A stretch of DNA of 64,000 bases from assembly GCA_934500835.1 (NCBI GenBank), contig CAKSTR010000011.1, forward strand, positions 62,001 to 126,000, given 5' to 3'. The position numbers and the translations under genes were made by a program. This DNA comes from an uncultured Paracoccaceae bacterium. GTDB lineage: Bacteria; Pseudomonadota; Alphaproteobacteria; Rhodobacterales; Rhodobacteraceae. The first letter of the stretch is position 1; every line of letters starts with the position of its first letter. Shown here piece after piece: positions 49,275 to 58,252 of this stretch. Under the pieces are notes generated by a model. It did no database searches and was not told where the DNA came from. It worked only from the letters and a program-made list of their open reading frames with translations.

Positions 49275-51254
49275 ATGACCACAGAGATCGTTGAAATCCC
49301 CGACATGGGCATCGTGATGTCTGATGGCGTCCGGCTTTCGGCGCGGGTCTGGATGCCGGCGGATGCGGCCGACCGGCCGGTGCCGGCGGTGCTGGAGTAT
49401 CTGCCCTATCGCAAGCGCGACGGGACGGCATGGCGCGACCAGATCACCCATCCCTGGATGGCGGCGCAGGGCTATGCCTGCGTCCGCGTCGACCAGCGCG
49501 GCAATGGCGAATCCGAGGGGTTGTTCGACGACGAATACTCGGCCCAGGAAATGAAGGATGCGCTGGAGGTCATCGCCTGGCTGGCGGCGCAGCCCTGGTG
49601 CCAGGGCAATGTCGGGATGATGGGCATCTCATGGGGCGGGTTCAACTGCCTGCAGGCGGCGGCCAATGGCGCACCGGCGCTGAAGGCGGTGATCTCGCTC
49701 TGCTCGACCGTGGACCGCTATGCCGACGACATCCATTACAAGGGCGGTTGCCTGATGGGCGAGAACATCGCCTGGGCGGCAACGGCGCCGTCATGGTTCT
49801 CGGTCCCGCCCGACCCCGAACTGGTGGGCGACCGCTGGCGGCGGATGTGGCTGGAACGGCTGGAGAATTCCCCCTTTGTCGGCCGCATCTGGCATGAACA
49901 TCCGCAGCGGGACGCCTATTGGAAACATGGCTCGGTCTGCGAGGATTACGATGCGATCAAGGCGGCGGTGTTCTCGATCGGCGGCTGGCATGATGGCTAC
50001 CGCAATGCGCCCGCGCATCTTGCCGCCAATCTGAAGGCGCCGGTGCGCGCGCTGGTCGGCCCCTGGAACCACAAATATCCCCATATGGCGGTGCCCGGGC
50101 CGCGCATCGGGTTCCTGCAGGAGGCGCTGCGCTGGTGGGACCGCTGGCTGAAGGGGATCGACAACGGTGTCGAGAAGGAGCCGGCCTATACCGCCTGGCT
50201 GATGGACAGCATAAGGCCCGCGACCAGCTTCGAGCACCGCCCCGGCCGCTGGATCACCGAAGCCGAGTGGCCCTCGTCCCGGATCAAGACGCGCCGGCTG
50301 GTTCTGGGCGCGGGCACGCTGGGGGCAGACCCCCAACCTTTTGAACAGCTTGCCGTGCCTTCGACCGCAGTCGGCATGGGCACGGGCGAATATTTCCCCT
50401 TCGGCTTCGGCCCGGGGGAACTGCCCGACGACCAGCGCGTCGACGACGCGCTGTCGGCCTGTTTCGACGCAGCACCGGCGGCGGAGACCACCGATATCGT
50501 CGGCGCCCCGCGCGTGACCCTGCGCATCGCCGCCGACCGGCCCCGCGCGCAGATCGCGGTGCGGCTGAACGATCTGCGGCCCGACGGCACCTCGGCCCTG
50601 ATCACCATGGGGGTGCTGAACCTGCGCCACCGCAACGGGTTCGAGACGGCCGAGGATCTGGTGCCGGGGCAGGTCTACGAGGTGGCGCTGGATCTCGACC
50701 AGATCGCCTATCGCCTGCCTGCGGGCCACCGGCTGCGGGTGGCGGTCTCGACCAGCTATTGGCCCTTCCTCTGGCCCGAGCCCCAGCCCGTCACCGCCAC
50801 GATCAGCGGCGGGCATCTCGACCTGCCGGTGCGGCCGACCGCTGCGGGGGACGAGACCGGCTTCCCCGAGCCTGTCGGCGCGCCGCCCCTGCCGGTCAGG
50901 CCGCATGGCAAGGCCGAGGAAGGCAAGCGGATCGAGACCGACCTGACCACGGGCGAGACCCGGCTGATCATCTCGGGCACCGTTCCGCCGACCGAGAACC
51001 TGACCCACGGCCTGATCACCGGCAGCCGGCTTGAAGAGATCTGGTCGATCCGCAAGGACGACCCGGCCAGCGCCCGCGTCGACATCACATGGGAGCGCAG
51101 CTATGGCCGGGGCGACTGGCTGACCCGCACCTCGGTGGCGACCAGCATGTGGGGCGATCAGGAACGCTTCCACATCGTCCAGCACATCGACGCATGGGAG
51201 GGAGAAGAGCTTGTCTTCCACCGCACCCATCAGGACAGCGTTGCCCGCGACTGA
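49275..51254 (+). CDS. CocE/NonD family hydrolase
   Basis: A 659-residue serine hydrolase. The alpha/beta domain has the nucleophile motif GISWGG near residue 117, oxyanion-side YLPYRKRDGT near residue 40, and the C-terminal jelly-roll X-Pro dipeptidyl-peptidase domain (VRLNDLRPDGTSALITMGVL, RLRVAVSTSYWPFLWPEPQ). Such enzymes cleave esters or amides; the substrate is unknown. ATG 49275 follows GGAAGG. A longer in-frame upstream reading exists but crosses the attachment site and has no protein-like character. Confidence 0.85.
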   Translation: MTTEIVEIPDMGIVMSDGVRLSARVWMPADAADRPVPAVLEYLPYRKRDGTAWRDQITHPWMAAQGYACVRVDQRGNGESEGLFDDEYSAQEMKDALEVIAWLAAQPWCQGNVGMMGISWGGFNCLQAAANGAPALKAVISLCSTVDRYADDIHYKGGCLMGENIAWAATAPSWFSVPPDPELVGDRWRRMWLERLENSPFVGRIWHEHPQRDAYWKHGSVCEDYDAIKAAVFSIGGWHDGYRNAPAHLAANLKAPVRALVGPWNHKYPHMAVPGPRIGFLQEALRWWDRWLKGIDNGVEKEPAYTAWLMDSIRPATSFEHRPGRWITEAEWPSSRIKTRRLVLGAGTLGADPQPFEQLAVPSTAVGMGTGEYFPFGFGPGELPDDQRVDDALSACFDAAPAAETTDIVGAPRVTLRIAADRPRAQIAVRLNDLRPDGTSALITMGVLNLRHRNGFETAEDLVPGQVYEVALDLDQIAYRLPAGHRLRVAVSTSYWPFLWPEPQPVTATISGGHLDLPVRPTAAGDETGFPEPVGAPPLPVRPHGKAEEGKRIETDLTTGETRLIISGTVPPTENLTHGLITGSRLEEIWSIRKDDPASARVDITWERSYGRGDWLTRTSVATSMWGDQERFHIVQHIDAWEGEELVFHRTHQDSVARD

Positions 51255-51271
51255 CGGAAAGGTGGATGCGA

Positions 51272-51676
51272 TCAGGCCGCGCGCAGCAGCGCGGCCAGCG
51301 GCATCTCTGCCTCAAGCGAGATCTGCAGCATCTCGGTCAGGTGGCTGGCATGACGTCCGCGATTGTAGCAGATCGTCTTCATCACCGGCTGGCACCCCTC
51401 TTCGCCCACGCCGGTCCAGTCCGCCCAGATCCTGAACCGGTCGGACTTCGGCAGCTCGACCGAGGTCAACCGGCCGTCCAGACGGGGCAGGCCGGCCGAG
51501 GTCAGGCGAGAATGCAGCGACCGGAAGAAGGCCGAGAGATCGCGTGGCGTCTTCAGCACGGATGGCATGCCGTCGAGATAGACCGGCAAGGGGAAAGTGT
51601 AGACTGTGGTCAGCAGACCATAGCGGCCCGCGCTGAAATGGGCCGAAAGATATGCGATATGGGCCTCTGGCGGCAT
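51272..51676 (-). CDS. Hypothetical protein, NTF2-like
   Basis: A 134-residue protein starting MPPEAHIAYLSAHFSAGRYG, with an alternating helix and beta pattern (LPVYLDGMPSVLKTPRDLSA, RFRIWADWTGVGEEG) similar to SnoaL/NTF2-fold proteins. No catalytic residues can be identified. It is convergent with the CocE gene, 17 bases away. Confidence 0.55.
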   Translation of the reverse strand: MPPEAHIAYLSAHFSAGRYGLLTTVYTFPLPVYLDGMPSVLKTPRDLSAFFRSLHSRLTSAGLPRLDGRLTSVELPKSDRFRIWADWTGVGEEGCQPVMKTICYNRGRHASHLTEMLQISLEAEMPLAALLRAA

Positions 51677-51879
51677 GACGGAACCGGTCCTGCGGGATGG
51701 GCGTTTCGATCTGGTCCGGATCGGGGTGTCGACACGCGGCGCGCCTTAGGGTTGATTCGGAGTGGTGTCAATCCGTGACGCGGCGAGGCATTGTGTCGAC
51801 GTTTCGTCGGGATCGCCATTGCGGGTGCGGATTCAAATGGTTGCCGCCCGAACTGCGGATGCCGGAGACAGGAGTAGTG

Positions 51880-52560
51880 ATGATGGATGCAAAGGCGCTG
51901 CTGGATCGCCTGACCGGAGGACAGGGGCTGGAAGGTCTGGCCGGCAAGGCGAAAGAGGCCTGGGACGGACAATCCCCGCTTGGCAAGGGGGTCATTGCCG
52001 GCGGTCTTCTGGGGGTGCTGCTGACCCGCGGCGGCCGGCGGCTGGTGGGCACCGGGGCCAAGGTTGGCGGGGCCGCGCTGATCGGCGGGCTGGCCTGGCG
52101 GGCCTATGAGGACTGGAAGGCTGGCCGCGTGCCCGGCGGCGCCGAAGCCCCCGATGCGCTGGAGGCCCCGCACGGCTCCGCGTTCCGGCCTGCGGATGAG
52201 GCCACCTCGCAGGCCTTGGCGCAAAAGCTGGTGCAGGCCATGGTGGCGGCGGCAAAAGCCGATGGCGATGTGACGCCGGATGAGCGCGGGCGGATCGATG
52301 CCGCGCTGTCCAGACTGGGCCTTGGCGACGGGGCGCAGGATCTGATCATGGCCGAACTGGACGCGCCGGTCGACGTGCGCCGCATCGCGGCTTTGGCCGG
52401 GTCCGAGGCCGAAGCGGCCGAGATCTATGCGGCAACCCTTCTGGTCATCAATCAGAAATCGCTGGAAGAAAAAGGCTATCTTGCCATGCTGGCCGCGGCA
52501 CTGAATCTTGATCCGGCGCTGGTGGCCCATCTGGATGCCAAAACCGCCACTCTGGGCTAA
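51880..52560 (+). CDS. DUF533 (YebE-like) protein
   Basis: A 226-residue protein. The N-terminal 80 residues include a glycine-rich hydrophobic stretch (LGKGVIAGGLLGVLLTRGGR and GAALIGGLAWRAYEDW). The C-terminal 130 residues form a TerB-like helical domain (LVQAMVAAAKADGDVTPDER). This is the DUF533 architecture; members are inner-membrane-associated and stress-linked, with unclear function. ATG 51880 has GGAG five bases away. Confidence 0.8.
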   Translation: MMDAKALLDRLTGGQGLEGLAGKAKEAWDGQSPLGKGVIAGGLLGVLLTRGGRRLVGTGAKVGGAALIGGLAWRAYEDWKAGRVPGGAEAPDALEAPHGSAFRPADEATSQALAQKLVQAMVAAAKADGDVTPDERGRIDAALSRLGLGDGAQDLIMAELDAPVDVRRIAALAGSEAEAAEIYAATLLVINQKSLEEKGYLAMLAAALNLDPALVAHLDAKTATLG

Positions 52561-52601
52561 GGCACGATTTTTCTACGAAAAATCCTGCGCGGGGCGCGGC
52601 G

Positions 52602-53411
52602 TTACGGTTGGGCCCCGCCCGTTGCCTCGGTCACCCTGTCGGCGGCGGCGCGCACCAATGCCCCGATCCGCGTCGCATCCGACAGCCCCATGCGGAACGC
52701 CGGACCCGAGACGGAGAGGCCCGCCACCGGCTCTCCATGTGCGTTGAAGATCGGGGCGGCGACGCATCGCATGCCCTCGGCCCGTTCCTGATCATCGATC
52801 GAGAAGCCTCGTTCCCGCGTGCGCGCAAGGTCGCGCAGCAGCGAATGCTCGGAGGTCAGCGTCAGCGAGGTGAACTTGGCCAGCCCCTGCCGGGCGATGA
52901 TGCCACGGGTCTTTTCCTCGGGGTACCAGGCCAGAAGCGCCTTGCCGATGCCGCTGGAATGCATCGGTCCCTTGGTGCCGGGGGCGAAGAAGGCGCGGAT
53001 CGCCTCATGCGTCTCGACCTGGGCAAGAAAGACCACCTCGTCCTTCACCTCGGTGCCGAGGTTCGCGGTTTCACCCGTGTCGCGCATCAGCTGGTCCATC
53101 GGCTGGCGGGCGCGTTCCACCACCTTGGTGCGGCGCAGAAAGGCGGTGCCGATGCGGAAGGCACCGGGGCCGATGTGCCAGAACTGGCCCGGCTCCTCGA
53201 CCTCGACCATGCCATGACCTTGCAGGGTGACAAGGGCGCGGAAGACGGTGGCGACGGCTTCGCCGGTGCTTTCGGCGATCTCGGAAAGGGTGCGGCCGGG
53301 ACTGGCGGCGACAAAGGACAGAATCTCAAGCCCGCGGTCCAGCGCCTGCACCGTGTTCTGGTCGGTCTTGTCGTGGAAAGCCTTGGGCCGTCCGCGCGGT
53401 TTCTGGGCCAT
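52602..53411 (-). CDS. bhcR: IclR family regulator of the beta-hydroxyaspartate cycle
   Basis: A 269-residue IclR regulator. The winged HTH is at residues about 22-80 (ALDRGLEILSFVAASPGRTL, ATVFRALVTL) and the ligand-binding domain follows (FFAPGTKGPMHSSGIGKALL). In Paracoccus denitrificans the equivalent protein BhcR controls the bhc genes in response to glyoxylate. It is divergent from bhcA with a 152-base intergenic region, the standard position. The assignment rests on this context and family. Confidence 0.85.
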   Translation of the reverse strand: MAQKPRGRPKAFHDKTDQNTVQALDRGLEILSFVAASPGRTLSEIAESTGEAVATVFRALVTLQGHGMVEVEEPGQFWHIGPGAFRIGTAFLRRTKVVERARQPMDQLMRDTGETANLGTEVKDEVVFLAQVETHEAIRAFFAPGTKGPMHSSGIGKALLAWYPEEKTRGIIARQGLAKFTSLTLTSEHSLLRDLARTRERGFSIDDQERAEGMRCVAAPIFNAHGEPVAGLSVSGPAFRMGLSDATRIGALVRAAADRVTEATGGAQP

Positions 53412-53449
53412 TGGTTCCCCCGTGTTGTCTGGTGAAAAAGCGCAATGCG

Positions 53450-53504
53450 ATGATATGATGACAGAATATCATGCTTTCACATAAATGAAAAATCTTTTCG
53501 AAAA
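53450..53504. promoter_or_regulatory. Candidate BhcR operators in the bhcR-bhcA gap
   Basis: ATGATAT (53450-53456) and ATATCAT (53466-53472) form an inverted repeat with a 9-base spacer. GAAAAATCTTTTC (53487-53499) and the overlapping perfect palindrome TTTTCGAAAA (53495-53504) follow. This A/T-rich patch stands out from its surroundings and lies between the divergent start codons, so it is the likely binding region; which element is used is not known. Confidence 0.5.
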
Positions 53505-53563
53505 AATTGCGATGGGGGGAGGGCGGCTCTAGGGTGATCCTATCCAAGAGGGAGCTTACGCCA

Positions 53564-54754
53564 ATGTCCTTCCAGAACCCGGTTTTCATCCCCGGTCCCA
53601 CCAATATGCCGGAATCGGTCCGCAAGGCCTGTGACATGCCGACGCTGGACCACCGCAGCCCGGCCTTTGCACGCCTGTTCAAACCCGCCGTGGCCGGCGT
53701 GAAACGTGTGCTGAAAATGGCTGAGGGCGAGGTCATCATCCTGCCCTCGACCGGCACCGGCGGCTGGGAGGCGGCGATCACCAACACGCTTTCGCCCGGC
53801 GATACCGTGCTGGCGGCCCGTTTCGGCATGTTCAGCCACCGCTGGATCGACCTTTGCCAGCGCCACGGACTCAATGTCGAGATCATCGAGACCCCGTGGG
53901 GAGAGGGTGCCCCCCTGGCGGCCATCGAGAAGGCGCTGAAGGCCGACAAGGCGGGCCAGATCAAGGCCGTGCTGGCAACGCATAACGAAACGGCGACCGG
54001 GGTGCGGTCCGACATTGCCGGCATCCGCCGGGCGATGGACGCGGTCGGCCATGGGGCGATGCTGTTCGTGGACGGCGTGTCCTCGATCGCCTCGATGCCG
54101 TTCGATATGTCCGGCTGGGGCGTGGATATTGCGGTTGCGGGCAGCCAGAAGGGCTTCATGCTGCCGGCGGGGCTGGCGATCCTTGGCGTCTCGCCCCGCG
54201 CGATTGCCGCGATGGAGACAGCAAAGCTGCCGCGCACCTTCTTTGATTTCAAGGACATGCTGGCGGCCTATGGCCGGGGCGGCTATCCCTATACCCCGGC
54301 TGTCGGGCTGATCGCAGGTCTGGCCCACTCCATCGAGCTTCTGGAGGACGAGGGGCTGGACAATGTCTATGCCCGCCACCACCGGCTGGCCGAAGGCGTG
54401 CGCCGCGCGGTCTTTGCCTGGGGGATGACACCCTTCGCCGCTTCGGCCGAGCTGTGTTCCGACACCGTGACGGCGGTGAAGGTCCCCGAGGGCTGCAATG
54501 GCACCGATCTGGTGCAACTGGCCGCTGGCAAATACGGCATGGCCTTTGGCGTGGGTCTGGGAGAGGTCGCCGGCAAGGTGTTCCGCATCGGCCATCTCGG
54601 GATGCTGACCGACGCCATGGTGCTGTCGGGTCTGGCGGTGGCCGAGATGTGCATGGCCGATCTGGGCTGGCCGGTGAAGCTGGGCTCCGGCGTGGCGGCG
54701 GCGCAGGACTACTATCGCGGCACGGTGCCCGCGATGGCCCTGGCGGCGGAATGA
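53564..54754 (+). CDS. bhcA: Aspartate-glyoxylate aminotransferase
   Basis: A 396-residue PLP-dependent class V aminotransferase. PLP would bind Lys196 in GSQKGFMLP, the phosphate contact is LPSTGTGGWEAA near residue 63, and LATHNETATGV is near residue 145. In the beta-hydroxyaspartate cycle it converts glyoxylate to glycine with aspartate as amino donor. ATG 53564 follows GAGGGAG. It is the first gene of the bhc operon, 56 bases before bhcB. Confidence 0.9.
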   Translation: MSFQNPVFIPGPTNMPESVRKACDMPTLDHRSPAFARLFKPAVAGVKRVLKMAEGEVIILPSTGTGGWEAAITNTLSPGDTVLAARFGMFSHRWIDLCQRHGLNVEIIETPWGEGAPLAAIEKALKADKAGQIKAVLATHNETATGVRSDIAGIRRAMDAVGHGAMLFVDGVSSIASMPFDMSGWGVDIAVAGSQKGFMLPAGLAILGVSPRAIAAMETAKLPRTFFDFKDMLAAYGRGGYPYTPAVGLIAGLAHSIELLEDEGLDNVYARHHRLAEGVRRAVFAWGMTPFAASAELCSDTVTAVKVPEGCNGTDLVQLAAGKYGMAFGVGLGEVAGKVFRIGHLGMLTDAMVLSGLAVAEMCMADLGWPVKLGSGVAAAQDYYRGTVPAMALAAE

Positions 54755-54810
54755 CGGCGGGCGCCGGGGGGCCAGCCCCCCGGACCCCCGGGGATATTTA
54801 GAGACAGAAA

Positions 54811-55791
54811 ATGAGGTTTGCGATGAGGGATCTGAACGGGTTGATCGTGCCCACCTTCGATGATGTGCTGGCGGCGCATGAGCGGGTTCAGCCCTATATC
54901 CACCGCACGCCGGTGCTGACCTCGACCTATCTGAATGCGCTGACCGGCGCGGAATTGTTCTTCAAATGCGAGAACTTCCAGAAGGCGGGGGCGTTCAAGG
55001 TGCGGGGGGCCTGCAATGCGGTGTTCGGCCTGTCGGACGAGATGGCCGCCAGGGGCGTGGCGACGCATTCCAGCGGCAACCATGCGCTGTCGCTGAGCTA
55101 CGCGGCCGGGCGGCGGGGGATTCCCTGCCATGTGGTGATGCCGCGCACGGCGCCGCAGGCCAAGAAGGACGCGGTGCGCGGCTATGGCGGGGTGATCACG
55201 GAATGCGAACCCTCGACCAGCAGCCGTGAGGCGGTCTTTGCCGAGGTGCAGGCCCGGACCGGGGCCGAATTCGTGCATCCCTACAATGATCCGCGGGTGA
55301 TCGCGGGGCAGGGCACCTGCTCGCGCGAGTTGCTGGGGCAGGTGGAGGGGCTGGATGCCGTGGTGGCGCCGATCGGCGGGGGCGGAATGATTTCAGGCAC
55401 TTGCCTGACGCTGTCCCATCTTGCCCCCGCTGTGGAGGTCTTTGCGGCGGAGCCCCTGAATGCCGATGATGCGGCGCGGTCGTTCCGGGCGGGGCATATC
55501 ATCGCCGATGACGCGCCGGAGACGGTGGCCGACGGGCTAAAAGTGCCGCTGAAGGATCTGACGTGGCACTTCGTGCAGGGGCATGTGAAGGATGTGCTGA
55601 CGGCGACCGAGGATCAGATCGTGGATGCGATGAAGCTGATCTGGAAACGGATGAAACTGGTGATGGAGCCATCAAGCGCCGTGCCGCTGGCCTGCATTCT
55701 GGCCAACCGCGACAGGTTCCGCGGGCGGCGGATCGGGGTGATCGTGACCGGGGGCAATGTCGATCTCGACAATCTGCCATGGATGAAATGA
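54811..55791 (+). CDS. bhcB: beta-Hydroxyaspartate dehydratase
   Basis: A 326-residue PLP enzyme of the serine/threonine dehydratase family. The PLP lysine is Lys63 in GAFKVRG, the glycine-rich phosphate loop is IGGGGMISG near residue 190, and HSSGNHALSLS is near residue 88. It removes water from (2R,3S)-beta-hydroxyaspartate to give iminosuccinate. ATG 54811 is assumed; ATG 54823 is an alternative. It lies 12 bases before bhcC, clearly in one operon. Confidence 0.9.
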   Translation: MRFAMRDLNGLIVPTFDDVLAAHERVQPYIHRTPVLTSTYLNALTGAELFFKCENFQKAGAFKVRGACNAVFGLSDEMAARGVATHSSGNHALSLSYAAGRRGIPCHVVMPRTAPQAKKDAVRGYGGVITECEPSTSSREAVFAEVQARTGAEFVHPYNDPRVIAGQGTCSRELLGQVEGLDAVVAPIGGGGMISGTCLTLSHLAPAVEVFAAEPLNADDAARSFRAGHIIADDAPETVADGLKVPLKDLTWHFVQGHVKDVLTATEDQIVDAMKLIWKRMKLVMEPSSAVPLACILANRDRFRGRRIGVIVTGGNVDLDNLPWMK

Positions 55792-55803
55792 GGGGATAAG
55801 GCC

Positions 55804-56967
55804 ATGAACAAGCAAGCGAATTTCGAAGGTCTGGAAGTGGGCTACGATATCCCCGCGCTGCCGGGGATGGATGCCAGGGACATTCAGACGCCCTGTCTGG
55901 TGCTGGATCTGGACGCGCTGGAGCGCAACATCGTCAAGATGGGCGACTATGCCAAGGCGCATGGGATGCGGCACCGGGTGCATGGCAAGATGCACAAGTC
56001 GGTCGATGTGGCGCTGTTGCAGGAGCGGCTTGGCGGGTCGGTCGGGGTGTGCTGCCAGAAGGTCTCGGAGGCCGAGGTTTTCGCGCGCGGCGGGATCAGG
56101 GACATCCTGGTCAGCAACCAGGTGCGCGATCCGGCCAAGATCGACCGGCTGGCGCGGCTGCCGAAATTGGGCGCGAATACAATCGTTTGCGTGGACGACG
56201 TGGCGAATATCGCCGAGCTTTCGGCAGCGGCGGGGCGGCATGGCACCACGCTGGGCGTCTTTGTCGAGATCGACTGCGGGGCAGGGCGCTGCGGGGTGAA
56301 GACCGCCGCCGAAGTGGTGGCGATCGCCAAGGCGGCGGATGCGGCTTCGGGGTTGGAGTTCAAGGGCATCCAGGCCTATCAGGGCGCGATGCAGCACATG
56401 GACAGCTATGCCGACCGCAAGGCCAAGCTGGATGCCGCCATCGCGCAGGTGTCCGAGGCTGTCGAGGCGCTGAAGGCGGCGGGGCTTGCGCCGGAACTGG
56501 TCTCGGGCGGGGGCACCGGGTCTTATTATTTCGAAAGCGGATCAGGGGTTTACAACGAGCTTCAATGCGGAAGCTACGCCTTCATGGATGCCGACTATGG
56601 CCGCATCCTGGATGACAAAGGCCAGCGGATCGACCGGGGCGAATGGGAGAATGCGCTGTTCATCCTGACCTCGGTGATGAGCCATGTGAAGGCGGACAAG
56701 GCGATCTGCGATGCGGGCCTCAAGGCGCAATCGGTGGACTCCGGCCTGCCGGTGATCTTTGGCCGCGACGATGTGAAATACGTCAAATGCAGCGATGAGC
56801 ATGGCGTGATCGACGACCCGCAGGGCGTGCTGAAGGTCGGCGACAAGCTGAAGCTGGTGCCGGGCCACTGCGACCCGACCTGCAACGTCCACGACTGGTA
56901 CGTGGGTGTCAGGGGCGGCAAGGTGGAGTCGGTCTGGCCGGTTTCGGCGCGCGGCAAGGCCTACTGA
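55804..56967 (+). CDS. bhcC: beta-Hydroxyaspartate aldolase
   Basis: A 387-residue PLP-dependent DSD1-type aldolase/alanine-racemase-fold protein. TPCLVLDLDALERNIVKMGD begins the TIM barrel and HGKMHKSVD carries the PLP lysine near residue 62. The C-terminal metal site is in PGHCDPTCNVHDW. It condenses glycine with glyoxylate to beta-hydroxyaspartate, the key carbon-carbon bond of the cycle. GGGGATAAGG precedes the start. Confidence 0.9.
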   Translation: MNKQANFEGLEVGYDIPALPGMDARDIQTPCLVLDLDALERNIVKMGDYAKAHGMRHRVHGKMHKSVDVALLQERLGGSVGVCCQKVSEAEVFARGGIRDILVSNQVRDPAKIDRLARLPKLGANTIVCVDDVANIAELSAAAGRHGTTLGVFVEIDCGAGRCGVKTAAEVVAIAKAADAASGLEFKGIQAYQGAMQHMDSYADRKAKLDAAIAQVSEAVEALKAAGLAPELVSGGGTGSYYFESGSGVYNELQCGSYAFMDADYGRILDDKGQRIDRGEWENALFILTSVMSHVKADKAICDAGLKAQSVDSGLPVIFGRDDVKYVKCSDEHGVIDDPQGVLKVGDKLKLVPGHCDPTCNVHDWYVGVRGGKVESVWPVSARGKAY

Positions 56968-57008
56968 CACGCGCTGTGTCAACCTGCTGAACTGGCGGGG
57001 AAATCCGG

Positions 57009-57063
57009 GTATGCGCAGGGTATGGTCGACGTATGACCTGCGTATGATCTGCGTGCATACGCA
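57009..57063 (+). repeat. Five-unit 11-bp array between bhcC and bhcD
   Basis: GTATG starts at 57009, 57020, 57031 and 57042, and a related GTGCATACGC at 57053, exactly 11 bp apart. The last two units also form an inverted repeat (GCGTATG, 9 bases, CATACGC; 57041-57063). The array occupies most of the 151-base gap before bhcD, so a role in transcription or attenuation of bhcD is likely. Confidence 0.65.
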
Positions 57064-57118
57064 AGAGGTTTCCCCGCCGCGTTAACCATCAGGGGCGAAT
57101 CGGCCCCGAGGAGACTGC

Positions 57119-58078
57119 ATGCTGATCGTTCCCGAGGCGCTGATTGCCTCTCTCGTCTCGGCCGAGGATGCCTTTGCGGCCGTCGAGGCCTGCTTTGCCG
57201 CGATGGCGCGGGGGCAAGCCTACAACTTCCCCGTGGTGCGCGAGGCGCTGGGCGAGGGCCGGCAATATGGCTTCAAATCCGGGCTGGACCGGGCGGGGCA
57301 GCAGTTGGGCGTCAAGGCCGGCGGCTATTTCCCCGGCAATGCGGCGAAGGGGCTGATCAACCACCAGTCCTCGGTCTTCCTGTTCGATCCCGACACCGGC
57401 CGGCCCGAGGCGATGGTGGGCGGCAACCTTCTGACGGCGCTGCGGACGGCGGCGGCCTCTGCCATCTCGATCGACCGGCTGGCGCGGGCCGATGCGAAGG
57501 TGCTGGGCATCGTCGGCGCCGGGCATCAGGCCGGGTTCCAATTGCGCGCGGCGGCGCGGGTGCGGCGGTTCGAGCGGGTGATCGGCTGGAACCTGCACCC
57601 CGAGATGCTGCCACGCCTGGGCGCGGTGGCGGCGGAACTGGGCCTGCCCTTCGAGGCGGTGCCGCTGGAGCGGATGCGCGAGGCGGATGTGATCGTGACG
57701 ATCACCTCCTCGCCCGCCGCCAGCCTGATGGCGGCGCATGTCGCGCCCGGCACCCATCTGGCCTGCATGGGCACCGATACCGTGGGCAAGCAGGAGGTCG
57801 ATCCCGCGCTGGTGGCCGGGGCGACCGTCTTCACCGACGAGGTGGCCCAGTCGGTCAGCATCGGAGAGGCTCAGCACGCGGTGGCGCAAGGGGCGCTGAA
57901 GGCCGAAGCGATCACCCCGCTGGGCGAGGTGCTGACGGGCAGCCATCCGGGGCGCAGTTCGGCGGAAGAGATCACGCTTTTCGACGGCACCGGCGTCGGG
58001 TTGCAGGATCTGGCGGTGGCGGCGGTTGCGGTTGCCCGCGCGCGCGAACGCGGCATGGGAATCGAGGTCGGGGTCTGA
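57119..58078 (+). CDS. bhcD: Iminosuccinate reductase
   Basis: A 319-residue enzyme of the ornithine cyclodeaminase/mu-crystallin family, with the NAD(P)-binding GIVGAGHQAGFQ near residue 130, GVKAGGYFPGN near residue 64 and FTDEVAQSVSIGE near residue 240. In the cycle it reduces iminosuccinate to aspartate, closing the loop. GAGGAGA precedes ATG 57119. It is separated from bhcC by 151 bases with an unusual repeat array, unlike the tight spacing of the other bhc genes. Confidence 0.9.
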   Translation: MLIVPEALIASLVSAEDAFAAVEACFAAMARGQAYNFPVVREALGEGRQYGFKSGLDRAGQQLGVKAGGYFPGNAAKGLINHQSSVFLFDPDTGRPEAMVGGNLLTALRTAAASAISIDRLARADAKVLGIVGAGHQAGFQLRAAARVRRFERVIGWNLHPEMLPRLGAVAAELGLPFEAVPLERMREADVIVTITSSPAASLMAAHVAPGTHLACMGTDTVGKQEVDPALVAGATVFTDEVAQSVSIGEAQHAVAQGALKAEAITPLGEVLTGSHPGRSSAEEITLFDGTGVGLQDLAVAAVAVARARERGMGIEVGV

Positions 58079-58085
58079 GCCGGCA

Positions 58086-58127
58086 CATTCCCCGAGAAGG
58101 GAATGCGCAATTTTCCCGCCCGGGAAA
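58086..58127 (+). terminator. Two hairpins after bhcD
   Basis: CATTCCC/GGGAATG (58086-58105) and TTTCCCG/CGGGAAA with a two-base loop (58112-58127) lie just after the bhcD stop. They have no long T tract but are likely to end or stabilise the bhc transcript. Confidence 0.5.
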
Positions 58128-58175
58128 GCTGTCGCGTCTTGTCCCCGCTGTGGCCGGCATTGTGACGGGCACAAG

Positions 58176-58187
58176 TTTTGATCAAAA
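58176..58187. promoter_or_regulatory. Palindrome upstream of GAPDH
   Basis: TTTTGATCAAAA is a perfect 12-bp palindrome in the 174-base gap before the GAPDH gene, standing out as A/T-rich. It could be an operator for a carbon-metabolism regulator, but I cannot match it to a known consensus. Confidence 0.4.
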
Positions 58188-58252
58188 GCCTGTTGCCGTG
58201 ACGCGCGACTGGTGGTGAGACTTGCGCGCAAGGGCGAAAGGGGGCTGCGGCG

